Shown: positions 1-8,193 of the stretch, piece after piece
How positions within the stretch are numbered: the first letter of the stretch is position 1
Layout: the number at the start of each line of letters is the position of its first letter
Source: Spirochaetota bacterium
GTDB lineage: Bacteria; Spirochaetota; Spirochaetia; Treponematales; UBA12059
DNA: 42,364 nucleotides
Assembly (NCBI GenBank): GCA_029548805.1
Contig: JAKPMS010000177.1
Coordinates: forward strand, 1-42,364
Reading direction: 5' to 3'
The notes under the pieces: generated by a model
What the model saw: only the letters and a program-made list of their open reading frames with translations
What the model was told of the DNA's origin: nothing
Databases searched by the model: none
Position numbers and translations under genes: made by a program

Positions 1-2
1 GA

Positions 3-1313
3 ATCGTTATTGATGACCTTGATGAGCAGTATATTATCGTTTTGTTTGGTGGAAAGAGCTTGATCTATGATATTAAGGATAGAAGATTCCTTGGAGAACA
101 CAGGGAAGTAAGGCAAATCATTAATGATACCGTTACGCTATATTCGATTCGTAATGGCAGACTGATAACCGAAGAAAAAAGCAGCTTTGATATTTGGTAT
201 GCGGAGACAAAGAATCGTTACTTCAACTTAGTCTTTAGGCCAGCACTAGCTCCTGGAGAAGTGATTCAAAACGGTAAAAAAATATGGAATACTTGGAATG
301 GGTGGCCATATGAACCTAAAGACGGTGACTGTGATATTTACTTAGATCATATCCAGCAAAATATTTGTGATAATGATATGAGGTTAAACCATTTTGTGCT
401 CAACTGGATGGCTCATATCATCCAGTATCCTGAAGAGAAGAACTTCGTAGCGTTAACAATAAAGGGTGAACAGGGAACTGGAAAAACCATGTTTTTGAAG
501 CTCTTCATGAAATTGTTCGGAGATTATGGCGTTGAAATTAATAATATTGACCAGATTGCGCACCACTTTAACTCCCTGCTTCAGGATAAGCTATTTGTGT
601 ATGGTGATGAAGCATTTTGGTCTGGTGACGTTAAAATAAGGGGACAGCTAAAAAATATGATTTCGAGCATGGATATGAACCTAACACTGAAAGGTAAGGA
701 TTCAGTTAAGTATGCGAACTATATGCGATTTGCTTTTACAACAAACAATCCTTGGGGAGGTCCAGTCGAAAAAGGGGAAAGACGATGGCTCTCGATTAAA
801 TGTGGAGATAAGCGAAGAAATGACTCGAGCTATTTTGTTGCCATGGAACGACAATTGGAGAATGGTGGATATAATGCGCTTATGAAGTATTTGCTGGAGC
901 GTGATTTAAACAATTGTAATTGGCGTTTGCTTGTAACGGATTCTATGATTGAAGACTTGGGTTTTACGATGACAAGGGATAATCCAATATTGAATTTTTT
1001 TGAAGATACCTTGGCCGGTGGTGTCACCGGGAGCATTATTCCTTTTGAAATGAAAACCGAAGGTTGCCTCATCGTTGGAACGCTAATTCAAGAGCTTTTA
1101 CGATATGTCAATGCCAATGGCATAAAATGGGATGTTAATAATAAGTCTGTCGGCATGAAGATGAAGGAGATATTTGGTGATGATCTTAAATCAATACCCA
1201 GAAAGATCAGAGGTAACACAGTCCGTGTTTACGATTTGGATGAAACTAGGATACTTGAGGCAATAAAAGGCTATGCAGCAAAGAGTCTGGGTACAGTCGT
1301 ACGAAAGAGGTAA
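3..1313 (+). CDS. SF3/D5-like primase-helicase of a mobile element (DUF5906/NrS-1 helicase-like), 5' end outside the window
   Basis: Frame is open to the window edge (ORF track start at 42 is only an internal TTG). Walker A GEQGTGKT, Walker B-like LFVYGDEAFW, sensor FAFTTNN, followed by GERRW. Confidence 0.8.
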   Translation: MVIDDLDEQYIIVLFGGKSLIYDIKDRRFLGEHREVRQIINDTVTLYSIRNGRLITEEKSSFDIWYAETKNRYFNLVFRPALAPGEVIQNGKKIWNTWNGWPYEPKDGDCDIYLDHIQQNICDNDMRLNHFVLNWMAHIIQYPEEKNFVALTIKGEQGTGKTMFLKLFMKLFGDYGVEINNIDQIAHHFNSLLQDKLFVYGDEAFWSGDVKIRGQLKNMISSMDMNLTLKGKDSVKYANYMRFAFTTNNPWGGPVEKGERRWLSIKCGDKRRNDSSYFVAMERQLENGGYNALMKYLLERDLNNCNWRLLVTDSMIEDLGFTMTRDNPILNFFEDTLAGGVTGSIIPFEMKTEGCLIVGTLIQELLRYVNANGIKWDVNNKSVGMKMKEIFGDDLKSIPRKIRGNTVRVYDLDETRILEAIKGYAAKSLGTVVRKR

Positions 1314-1315
1314 CA

Positions 1316-1409
1316 GGTAACCAGTAACCAATAAAAAAAAGATATATTAGAAGTTGCCTTTAGAGAGGAAGGCAGGAGGGTCGGTTAGGATATGTTACTA
1401 GTTACTAGG
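1316..1409. repeat. Imperfect inverted repeat at mobile-element end
   Basis: GGTAACCAGTAACCA (1316-1330) versus TGTTACTAGTTAC (about 1393-1405), roughly inverted, in the non-coding gap between the helicase and truncated radC. Confidence 0.4.
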
Positions 1410-1462
1410 CATTGGATGAATGGCGATAATCGATTGATGTAAAAACAATGTAGAAAAGGTTT

Positions 1463-2056
1463 TCATTTTATTAACTGAAATGACAGTAATGGAAATAGTG
1501 TCATAATAGTCATTGTGTAAAAATATGTCTTATGGACCAATATGGCGCAGGCCCGGTCCGCAACCGCTTCTGCAAAAATTTCCCGCGGATGTATTATGGT
1601 ACGGTTTATAAGCCCTACGGTTACTACCCTTACGGCTATTACATCGTGGGCCCCGTTAAGCGTGCAGCATATAAAGCGCTCCTGCTTTTTGTCGTCAAAG
1701 TGGCGTACCAGCTGCCAAGCGTCTTCCGGGCAGCTTACCCGGCGCTCCCTTACGCCGTAAAAGCGTTTCCCTAGCTCAAATGCCGCTATCAACCTGCAAG
1801 CCCTGGCCTTTCCAAGGCCCTGAATCAGCGTAAGTTCCTCGACCCCGGCTATGGATGAAGAAAAGTCCACTTTGGCCAGGATTTCCCTGGCCAGGCTTCT
1901 TACTTCTTTGCCGGCGCTTCCAGTGCCAAGTATGGCTGCTACCAGCTCATAATCGGCTACAGCCGGGGGCCCGGCTTTTTCTATCCTTTCCCTTATATCT
2001 ATGCTGTCCGAGCCTTTTTTGTATTTTTTTTCGTAGGCATTTTTGGCTTTGTCCAT
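1463..2056 (-). pseudogene. radC: radC (DNA repair protein RadC / JAB-MPN family), truncated at the HNHPSG motif by a mobile-element boundary
   Basis: Protein reads ...IIHPREIFAEAVADRACAILVH then KTYFYTMTIMTLF..., where RadC proteins continue HNHPSGD. Homology ends at about nt 1525-1531. Confidence 0.85.
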
Positions 2057-2246
2057 TTTTAGCCCTCCTTTTTATAAGGAATACGCGCTTTTAGCAGATT
2101 TTGCTTGCGTAAATTTGCTGTTTTGGCAGAAATAAGTATGGGGCAACTTTAATTTTGTTTTTCTGTTACCTGCCTGTTCCGGACGGCAAGACAAGGAGCT
2201 TTAAAGCTCACCCAACAGTGCAAAAACACTACGTTTCAAGAGTATA

Positions 2247-2525
2247 TTATTTAAACAAGTCGCTGTGTGATCCGGTCCGAGTCAGGGTTAGAACTAAAAC
2301 TTCCTGATCAATTCGGTAAACTAATAACCAGTCGTTTTGTATATGACATTCTCTGTGTCCTATCCAGTTTCCTGATAAGGCATGGTCGCAAGATGTTTTT
2401 GGGAGCGTTTCACCTTTAGCAAGCAGGCGAATGATATCATCAAGCAAATTAATATTTAGTTGGCGCTTCATAGCCCGCTTGTAGTCCTTTTTAAATTGGG
2501 ATGTCCAAATAACATCCAAGCTCAC
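2247..2525 (-). CDS. yafQ: Type II toxin, YafQ/RelE family mRNA interferase
   Basis: FKKDYKRAMKR, GHRECHIQNDWLLVYRI and TRTGSHSDLF match the YafQ-type signature; overlaps the antitoxin stop by 4 nt. Confidence 0.88.
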   Translation of the reverse strand: MSLDVIWTSQFKKDYKRAMKRQLNINLLDDIIRLLAKGETLPKTSCDHALSGNWIGHRECHIQNDWLLVYRIDQEVLVLTLTRTGSHSDLFK

Positions 2526-2794
2526 TTTTTAAGCTCCTTTAACGCCTCTTCTACATCGTTATAGCGCTTTGTATTGGGATCTATAGCAATTGCTTCAGCT
2601 TCCGACAACGCTGCAATAGTCTCCGCTTTAGGCTGGTTTATAGAAATATCAAATGGAATCCGACCTTCACGGAGTGATTGCCGAACAAAGATATTAAATG
2701 CTGTAGAAATGTTCATTCCCAACTCATTAAAGAATATATCAGCCTGCTCTTTTAGCTTCGCATCCATACGGATACTGATGTTGGTACTAGCCAT
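2522..2794 (-). CDS. dinJ: Type II antitoxin, RelB/DinJ family
   Basis: MASTNISIRMDAKLKEQADIFFNELGMNISTAFNIFVRQSLREGRIPFDI is RelB/DinJ-like. The annotated ORF extends upstream, but the Met at 2794 follows a GGAG-like site. Confidence 0.88.
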   Translation of the reverse strand: MASTNISIRMDAKLKEQADIFFNELGMNISTAFNIFVRQSLREGRIPFDISINQPKAETIAALSEAEAIAIDPNTKRYNDVEEALKELKK

Positions 2795-2928
2795 ATACTC
2801 ACCACCTTTCGTGCAGATGAATATAATATACGTAAAATGTACGAAAATATCAATATAATGCACAAATACTATATTAATATTGCAACTAAAAAGAATCATT
2901 GAAGCTGACTTTTTTTAGCCTAACTGCG

Positions 2929-2997
2929 CTCATAATTGGTCACAGCCGGGGGCCCGGCTTTTTCTATCCTTTCTCTTATATTTATGCTGTCTAAGCT
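2929..2997 (-). pseudogene. radC 5' fragment (second copy, distal piece)
   Basis: About 90% identical to 1946-2013 (GCTCATAATtGGtcACAGCCGGGGGCCCGGCTTTTTCTATCCTTT...ATGCTGTctaAGC). Confidence 0.85.
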
Positions 2998-3083
2998 GCA
3001 TAAAATACTTTAAACTGTTAAAAAGGTGTAGTGTAACATACTATGATAACAAATCATTGAAATTGTTGTATACTTATCCCGGA

Positions 3084-3875
3084 ATGAAAGAAGAACACAC
3101 AGTCATTCAATCGGTGGACAGGGCGCTGCTGCTGCTCGAGTATATCGTAGCACACCCAGAAAAAAAGCTGACACTCACCGAGCTCGCCAAGGTCATGGAT
3201 CTGGACAAAAGTTCGGTGTTCAGGATACTCGCTACCCTGGCGCGGCATGGATTGGTTAGGCAAGAAGAGGGAAAGAAGCTGTACAAACCGGGTTTCGGAA
3301 TTTTTGGACTGGCTTCTTCGCTTTATGAGCAATTAAAACTCCCTATTGTTGTCTCGCCGTATCTGCGGGAGATCGCAAGGAAGACCCAGGAAAATGCCCA
3401 CCTGGCTGTCAGGTCGGGCACCCGGGCAGTGTTCATTGACCGGGAGCAGGGGACCAACCGTATTCTAACCAACACGAATATCGGCGACACGGAAGAGCTT
3501 TACTGTACGGCAGTGGGCAAGTGCCTTATCAGCGATTATTCGCGGGACGAACTGGAGATTCTTTTCGCCGGTCAGTCGTTTACGCGCTTTACCGAAAGAA
3601 CGATCACCAACCTGGATTCTCTGGATAGGGAATTGGGCGAGGTAAAAGCCAAGGGTTACGGGTTTGACAACGAGGAATACGAGCCGAATGTGGTCTGCCT
3701 GGCCTGTCCTATCATCAATTACCAAGGCAAGATCATTGCGGCTATAGGCATTTCTAGTACCAAAGAAAGCGGGCTGCGCGACCTTGATAGGAATATCGGC
3801 ATCATACGCAAAGCTGCGGAAGCGATAAACAAACTGCTCTCAGGAACCGAAGTTACAGACAAAACAGTTTCTTGA
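3084..3875 (+). CDS. IclR family transcriptional regulator
   Basis: N-terminal HTH (SVDRALLLLEYIVAHPEKKLTLTELAKVMDLDKSSVFRILATLARHGLV) plus C-terminal effector domain (YCTAVGKCLIS...GYGFDNEEYEPNVVCLACPI). Start moved to Met at 3084. Confidence 0.92.
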   Translation: MKEEHTVIQSVDRALLLLEYIVAHPEKKLTLTELAKVMDLDKSSVFRILATLARHGLVRQEEGKKLYKPGFGIFGLASSLYEQLKLPIVVSPYLREIARKTQENAHLAVRSGTRAVFIDREQGTNRILTNTNIGDTEELYCTAVGKCLISDYSRDELEILFAGQSFTRFTERTITNLDSLDRELGEVKAKGYGFDNEEYEPNVVCLACPIINYQGKIIAAIGISSTKESGLRDLDRNIGIIRKAAEAINKLLSGTEVTDKTVS

Positions 3876-5388
3876 GCTTTAGGGCAGTTTGCACCGGTCC
3901 CGTCAGCTTGAGCTTGCCGTGGAGATAGGCTGATTCGATCGCATGCTTGCCCAAGAGTATGCCCGCCCAGACAGCGGCCTGAGTCTTGATTACGATGCTG
4001 GGATTAGGCGGAAGCTTATCCTCATCCACATAAGCCCCACCACCGCGAATAATGATGGACATACGCTTAGTTCCGCCTAAAAATGCCGCTCCGCTAAGTT
4101 CCAAGCCGACCTCGATGTCCTCCCGCATAGGCCTCGTAGCGTTAATCCTGGAAGGCAGGTCCCGAGTGAGCCTAACAGCCAGGCTGGAAGTTTCTTCGGC
4201 TGCCTTGGTGGATGCTAGCTCGGAGCTCCTGTCAATAGCTTCGGCGCCAGCAGTCTCTAAAAGCATTTTTTTTGCGGCCTGGGCTTTCCGCAATTCGCCC
4301 TGCTTTTTAAGATATACCGACAGAGGCGAGAGCATGGATCCATCCGAAGCCATCCAAACTTCTCTGCCCTTCTGAGCCGAAGCAGCGATAGCCAGGTTGA
4401 TCGAGAGAATTTCCATGGCTTGGGGAAAGCTAAGACATGGCTTTTCCTCTCCCCGAATAGCCCTGATAAAATTCCATGCCGAGCCTATAAAGCCCAGTTT
4501 CCAATCCGAAGGAATGTTGAAGTGGCGCCATCCGTCTCCGGAATATAGGCTCACCGAGGGACCACTCAACATAGTACCTGTGCAGCGGTTGATCTTTATC
4601 AGACCGCCTGAACCGAATACCTCGATCCACTCGTCGTTGGCGTAATAATTGGAGGGTATTTCCATATCCTGGCTGTACACATACTCGCAAACGCCAAAGG
4701 CTTCCCGGTCCCTGTATTTCCACATGATGGTGGCGGGGGAATCTATCACTGAGTCGCTTGTACCAATCCAGGCCGATACTTTTTGTATAGGTCCTAAAAG
4801 GAAGCGGGCCGTGGACCATAGGTGATGGCCATGGTCGAAGGTCTGCATTCCCCGGCCTTCGGCAAACTCCTTGAGCCTCCAAGCCCAGGCAGAAGGGGGA
4901 ACCTGCCATCCGCCCTTTCCGCCTGCTATCAGCTTGATAGAGATGGATGAGGGGCTGCCTATGAAGCCTTCATTGATAACCTGAGCGGCAAACCGGATGG
5001 GAGGATAGAAGATGTAGTTTTCGGTCACCTTGCAGACGGTTGTGGCCGAGGCGGCGGCGTTCACAAGTCTATGGGCACCCGCCCGGTCAATGGTCATGGG
5101 TTTCTGTAAGGCGAGGTGCTTTCCGGCGGCTATAGCGTCCAGGCTTATTTCCACGTGGGAAGTATGAGGTGTGAGAACTTCCACCGCATCCACAGCGGGG
5201 TCCTCCAACAGCCTCCGATAATCTGTGTAGTGTGCTTTGGCCCCCCATTCGCTGTGGCGGCGCAGGGCTGTTCTTTCATCGGCATCGCAGACTGCTGCTA
5301 TGTGGACTCCCGGAATTCTCCGATAGCCCTCGTAGGCCATGTCGGCGATCCTTCCGCACCCGATAATGCCGATTCCTATCCTGTCCAT
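3853..5388 (-). CDS. Gfo/Idh/MocA family oxidoreductase with C-terminal SCP2-like domain
   Basis: Rossmann N-terminus MDRIGIGIIGCGRIADMAYEGYRRIPGVHIAAVCDAD, LALQKPMTID motif, and a C-terminal extension ending IVIKTQAAVWAGILLGKHAIESAYLHGKLKLTGPVQTALKLKKLF. Confidence 0.85.
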   Translation of the reverse strand: MDRIGIGIIGCGRIADMAYEGYRRIPGVHIAAVCDADERTALRRHSEWGAKAHYTDYRRLLEDPAVDAVEVLTPHTSHVEISLDAIAAGKHLALQKPMTIDRAGAHRLVNAAASATTVCKVTENYIFYPPIRFAAQVINEGFIGSPSSISIKLIAGGKGGWQVPPSAWAWRLKEFAEGRGMQTFDHGHHLWSTARFLLGPIQKVSAWIGTSDSVIDSPATIMWKYRDREAFGVCEYVYSQDMEIPSNYYANDEWIEVFGSGGLIKINRCTGTMLSGPSVSLYSGDGWRHFNIPSDWKLGFIGSAWNFIRAIRGEEKPCLSFPQAMEILSINLAIAASAQKGREVWMASDGSMLSPLSVYLKKQGELRKAQAAKKMLLETAGAEAIDRSSELASTKAAEETSSLAVRLTRDLPSRINATRPMREDIEVGLELSGAAFLGGTKRMSIIIRGGGAYVDEDKLPPNPSIVIKTQAAVWAGILLGKHAIESAYLHGKLKLTGPVQTALKLKKLFCL

Positions 5389-5438
5389 TTGCCACTCCTT
5401 TTTCACGCTTTTCTACCGCGCGAGCTTCTACCGCGTTT

Positions 5439-7454
5439 CTATCGTCTGAATTCGCTCTGAACCCTTTGGGCTATTGCTGCTGGAGACAGTTTAAAGTGTT
5501 CCAGGAGCTGATCATAGGTTGCAGAATGGATAAATTGACGTTCTCCCTTGGAATCCAGGGTATTGAGTGCTATTATGTGTCCGACTTCCTCTTTACCATA
5601 TAACGTTTCCTTGGTCTTTTTAAATAAAAACCCGTTATTCTGCTCCGCCAGGATGACAAGCTTTCCGCTCCGAGCCATAGCAGCCATCATTTTGGGATCG
5701 AAAGAGGGCATGTCGATCACCCCCGCTGCAATGCCCTCTTTTTCAAGAAGGGTGGCAGCAGTCAGAGCCTCGTACACTCCCCGGCCGGCCGATATGATCA
5801 CCGCCTGGTCTTCATCTCCTCCTCGCAAGCTGTAGCCATTTCCGTAGTCGAAAACGAAATCTGAGCCGTAGAGCACTGTCGAGGCAGTGCGCATGATCCT
5901 GGCGTAAATCAGGCCCCTGTTGCCTTCCATGACCCACTTTATAAAACCGATAAGCTGGTTGGGGCAGGAAATATCGACAATTTTAAGATGGGCCAATTCG
6001 CTAAACAAAAGCGCGTCATCATTGCCCATGTGGGTGGAGCCGTTGGTTTTGGTTTCAAAGTTTGGGGCGGTGGCCAGGAAGGTCAGGTCCAGATTGTGGC
6101 CCTTTGAAAGCCAGCCTGACGACTCTATCACCTCCTGGCGTTCCTGGTAGCCGATGGCTATACGACGCATCACTCTCCAATCAAAAAAGGGACAGAAGGT
6201 GCTCACCCAGGTGTTGTTGCCCAGCACGGCCAGCGCTTCGCCTATGTTGATCATGTTAGATTCTGCCACCCCGACATTGAAAGCCTTTGTTGAATCGGCC
6301 CAAGCCAGGCCGCCTTCCAGGCCGCTGGTAGATGCAAGATCGGCGTCCACTGTTGCAACTTTCCCGGAGCGGCCATACTCCTTCATGCATTCGCTGACAA
6401 CCCAGTTGGCCGCATAAGAGCGGGATGGATCGAGAACCGGGAGCCGCTTTGGATCATAGGGAATGCGCTTGTCCCTAGCTTGGGCTTTCCTTACCCGCGC
6501 GCTGGCCCTCTCGACGCCGATGCCCAAGGATCTGCCTTTAGCTTCCAATTCGGCGGCATCTTTGGGAGATAGGGAAGCAAGAACCTCCTGGTATCGCTCG
6601 ATGCGCAGCTGTTTTCGCTGCTCCTGGAACTTTATCTCCTGGGCCGCGATCTCTAAGAGAATATCTACTTTGTGGCTTGCGCAAAAACTGGAAAAACCTC
6701 CAGAACCCTTTCTGGTGCGGCATAGAATTGCGCTGGGCTTTCCGTTGCGGGGGCTCTGCTTGAAATCGCCTAAGGCTTGGAGAATGGCCGGATAATCCGT
6801 GCTGTCCACAGTGGCCACTTTCCAGCCAAAGGATTCAAACCAGCCTTCGATGTTGTTCATAGGGAAGGCTGTGGCCTGAGGATTGTCCAGTTGGCCTCCG
6901 TTGATGTCCACCATGAGGCAGAGGTTGTCAACTTTCTTTGCCCCCGCAAACATCACAGCCTCCCAGATCATGCCCGCCTGAATCTCTCCGTCACCGGTAA
7001 GGCAGAATACGTCGAAGCGCGGGTCCTCCTTGCCAGCCATGGCAAAGCCCTGGGCTACTCCCAATCCGTGCCCTTCCGGTCCCGTGGCAATGTGGATACC
7101 AGCCAGAAGCGGCCCCGGATGGCCGTTTAGTATGCTTTCGTAGGAGCGGGAATTCTTGAGCAGGGCCTTGTCAAAATAGCCTAAGTCGGCATAGACCGAA
7201 GCCAGGGCAGCCACAGCATGGCCTTTGCTGAGCACGAACATGTCCTGTCCCAGCCTGGTTGGCTCCTCCACCGAATACCGCATGTATCCTCCGTAGTAGA
7301 GGGCTACCAGGGGCACTACCGCCGAAAAAGCCCCGCCTATGTGGATTCCCCTATCCACTGCGTCTCTGCCCTGTTCAAGACACAGTATTCGTATCTCCGA
7401 GTCTTTGATCCTCAAAAGAGAGGCTAACCCTTCATTCGTGTTGCTAAATTCCAT
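5439..7454 (-). CDS. Transketolase (fused N- and C-terminal halves)
   Basis: TPP-binding region GHPGPLLAGIHIATGPEGHGLGVAQGFAMAGK...CLTGDGEIQAGMIWEA and pyrimidine domain FNVGVAESNMINIGEALAVLGN. Start set to MEFSN. Confidence 0.88.
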   Translation of the reverse strand: MEFSNTNEGLASLLRIKDSEIRILCLEQGRDAVDRGIHIGGAFSAVVPLVALYYGGYMRYSVEEPTRLGQDMFVLSKGHAVAALASVYADLGYFDKALLKNSRSYESILNGHPGPLLAGIHIATGPEGHGLGVAQGFAMAGKEDPRFDVFCLTGDGEIQAGMIWEAVMFAGAKKVDNLCLMVDINGGQLDNPQATAFPMNNIEGWFESFGWKVATVDSTDYPAILQALGDFKQSPRNGKPSAILCRTRKGSGGFSSFCASHKVDILLEIAAQEIKFQEQRKQLRIERYQEVLASLSPKDAAELEAKGRSLGIGVERASARVRKAQARDKRIPYDPKRLPVLDPSRSYAANWVVSECMKEYGRSGKVATVDADLASTSGLEGGLAWADSTKAFNVGVAESNMINIGEALAVLGNNTWVSTFCPFFDWRVMRRIAIGYQERQEVIESSGWLSKGHNLDLTFLATAPNFETKTNGSTHMGNDDALLFSELAHLKIVDISCPNQLIGFIKWVMEGNRGLIYARIMRTASTVLYGSDFVFDYGNGYSLRGGDEDQAVIISAGRGVYEALTAATLLEKEGIAAGVIDMPSFDPKMMAAMARSGKLVILAEQNNGFLFKKTKETLYGKEEVGHIIALNTLDSKGERQFIHSATYDQLLEHFKLSPAAIAQRVQSEFRR

Positions 7455-7455
7455 T

Positions 7456-8091
7456 TCAAGCCCTCCCCAAGCGCGCTCGTGCGGCATGCTTAATCTCATC
7501 CTTTCCAGAAGATTCCAGATCCACCAGCCCCTGCGCAGCAAGATACTTGAGGGATGGGAGAACGATGCTATCTGGAAGGGTTAAGATGATCTGGGAAAAA
7601 TCCTTGTGGGTCGCGGCAGATATTGCTTTGAGTGCCTCCCGGGATTCTTTCTGAGGCTCCCTTCGCTCTGCGGGGTATCCCGAGCCCCATTCGCCGGTAA
7701 AAAGCTTATCTAAGATAAACTGGATATTGAGCTCCCCAGCCCAGCCGTAGCCTTGGTTGAGGGCGAGGGAGACACAGTTGCCGCTGTTGATCCGGGCAAA
7801 TAGCAGCGCATCCAGTGGCGAGAGAAGATGACCGCAGAACATGCCGGGATATTGCATGACGGAATTTAGATAGCCCTGTCCGGTACCGCAGCCTCCTACC
7901 ACTAGGTCGACGATATCGAGATGAATCAGAAGCGCGGACATGAAGCCAGTGTGGGTGTAGAGCAGTTGAGGCTCTTGGCTCTTGCTCTTCATGCCTGCAT
8001 TGATAATTGAAAGACCGCGGCCTTCCAGCCCCGCCATTATGGCAGGGTTTTTGTCCGCAGAACTGACTTCGTTTATTACCGCTACTCGCAT
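7456..8091 (-). CDS. RpiB/LacA/LacB family sugar(-phosphate) isomerase
   Basis: MRVAVINEVSSADKNPAIM..., VDLVVGGCGTGQGYLNSVMQYPGMFCGHLLSPLDALLFARINSGNCVSLALN. Confidence 0.8.
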   Translation of the reverse strand: MRVAVINEVSSADKNPAIMAGLEGRGLSIINAGMKSKSQEPQLLYTHTGFMSALLIHLDIVDLVVGGCGTGQGYLNSVMQYPGMFCGHLLSPLDALLFARINSGNCVSLALNQGYGWAGELNIQFILDKLFTGEWGSGYPAERREPQKESREALKAISAATHKDFSQIILTLPDSIVLPSLKYLAAQGLVDLESSGKDEIKHAARARLGRA

Positions 8092-8193
8092 TATTGCCCC
8101 CTTGCTTATTCTGTTTGCAAAGCATTGTCTGCTAATACTGCTTATGATGCACGCCTATCCTATTGTCTGGAACTGCGGCCCCGCAGCGCTCTC

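Noticed and set aside
1-1313. Anti-phage defence system centred on the primase-helicase
   Set aside because: Only one element gene is visible and it fits ordinary replication of a phage or integrative element; no effector partner in the window.
1532-2094. Plus-strand ORFs antisense to radC (80, 72 and 79 aa)
   Set aside because: Complete overlap with the recognisable radC reading frame, compositionally biased translations, no ribosome-binding site or family.
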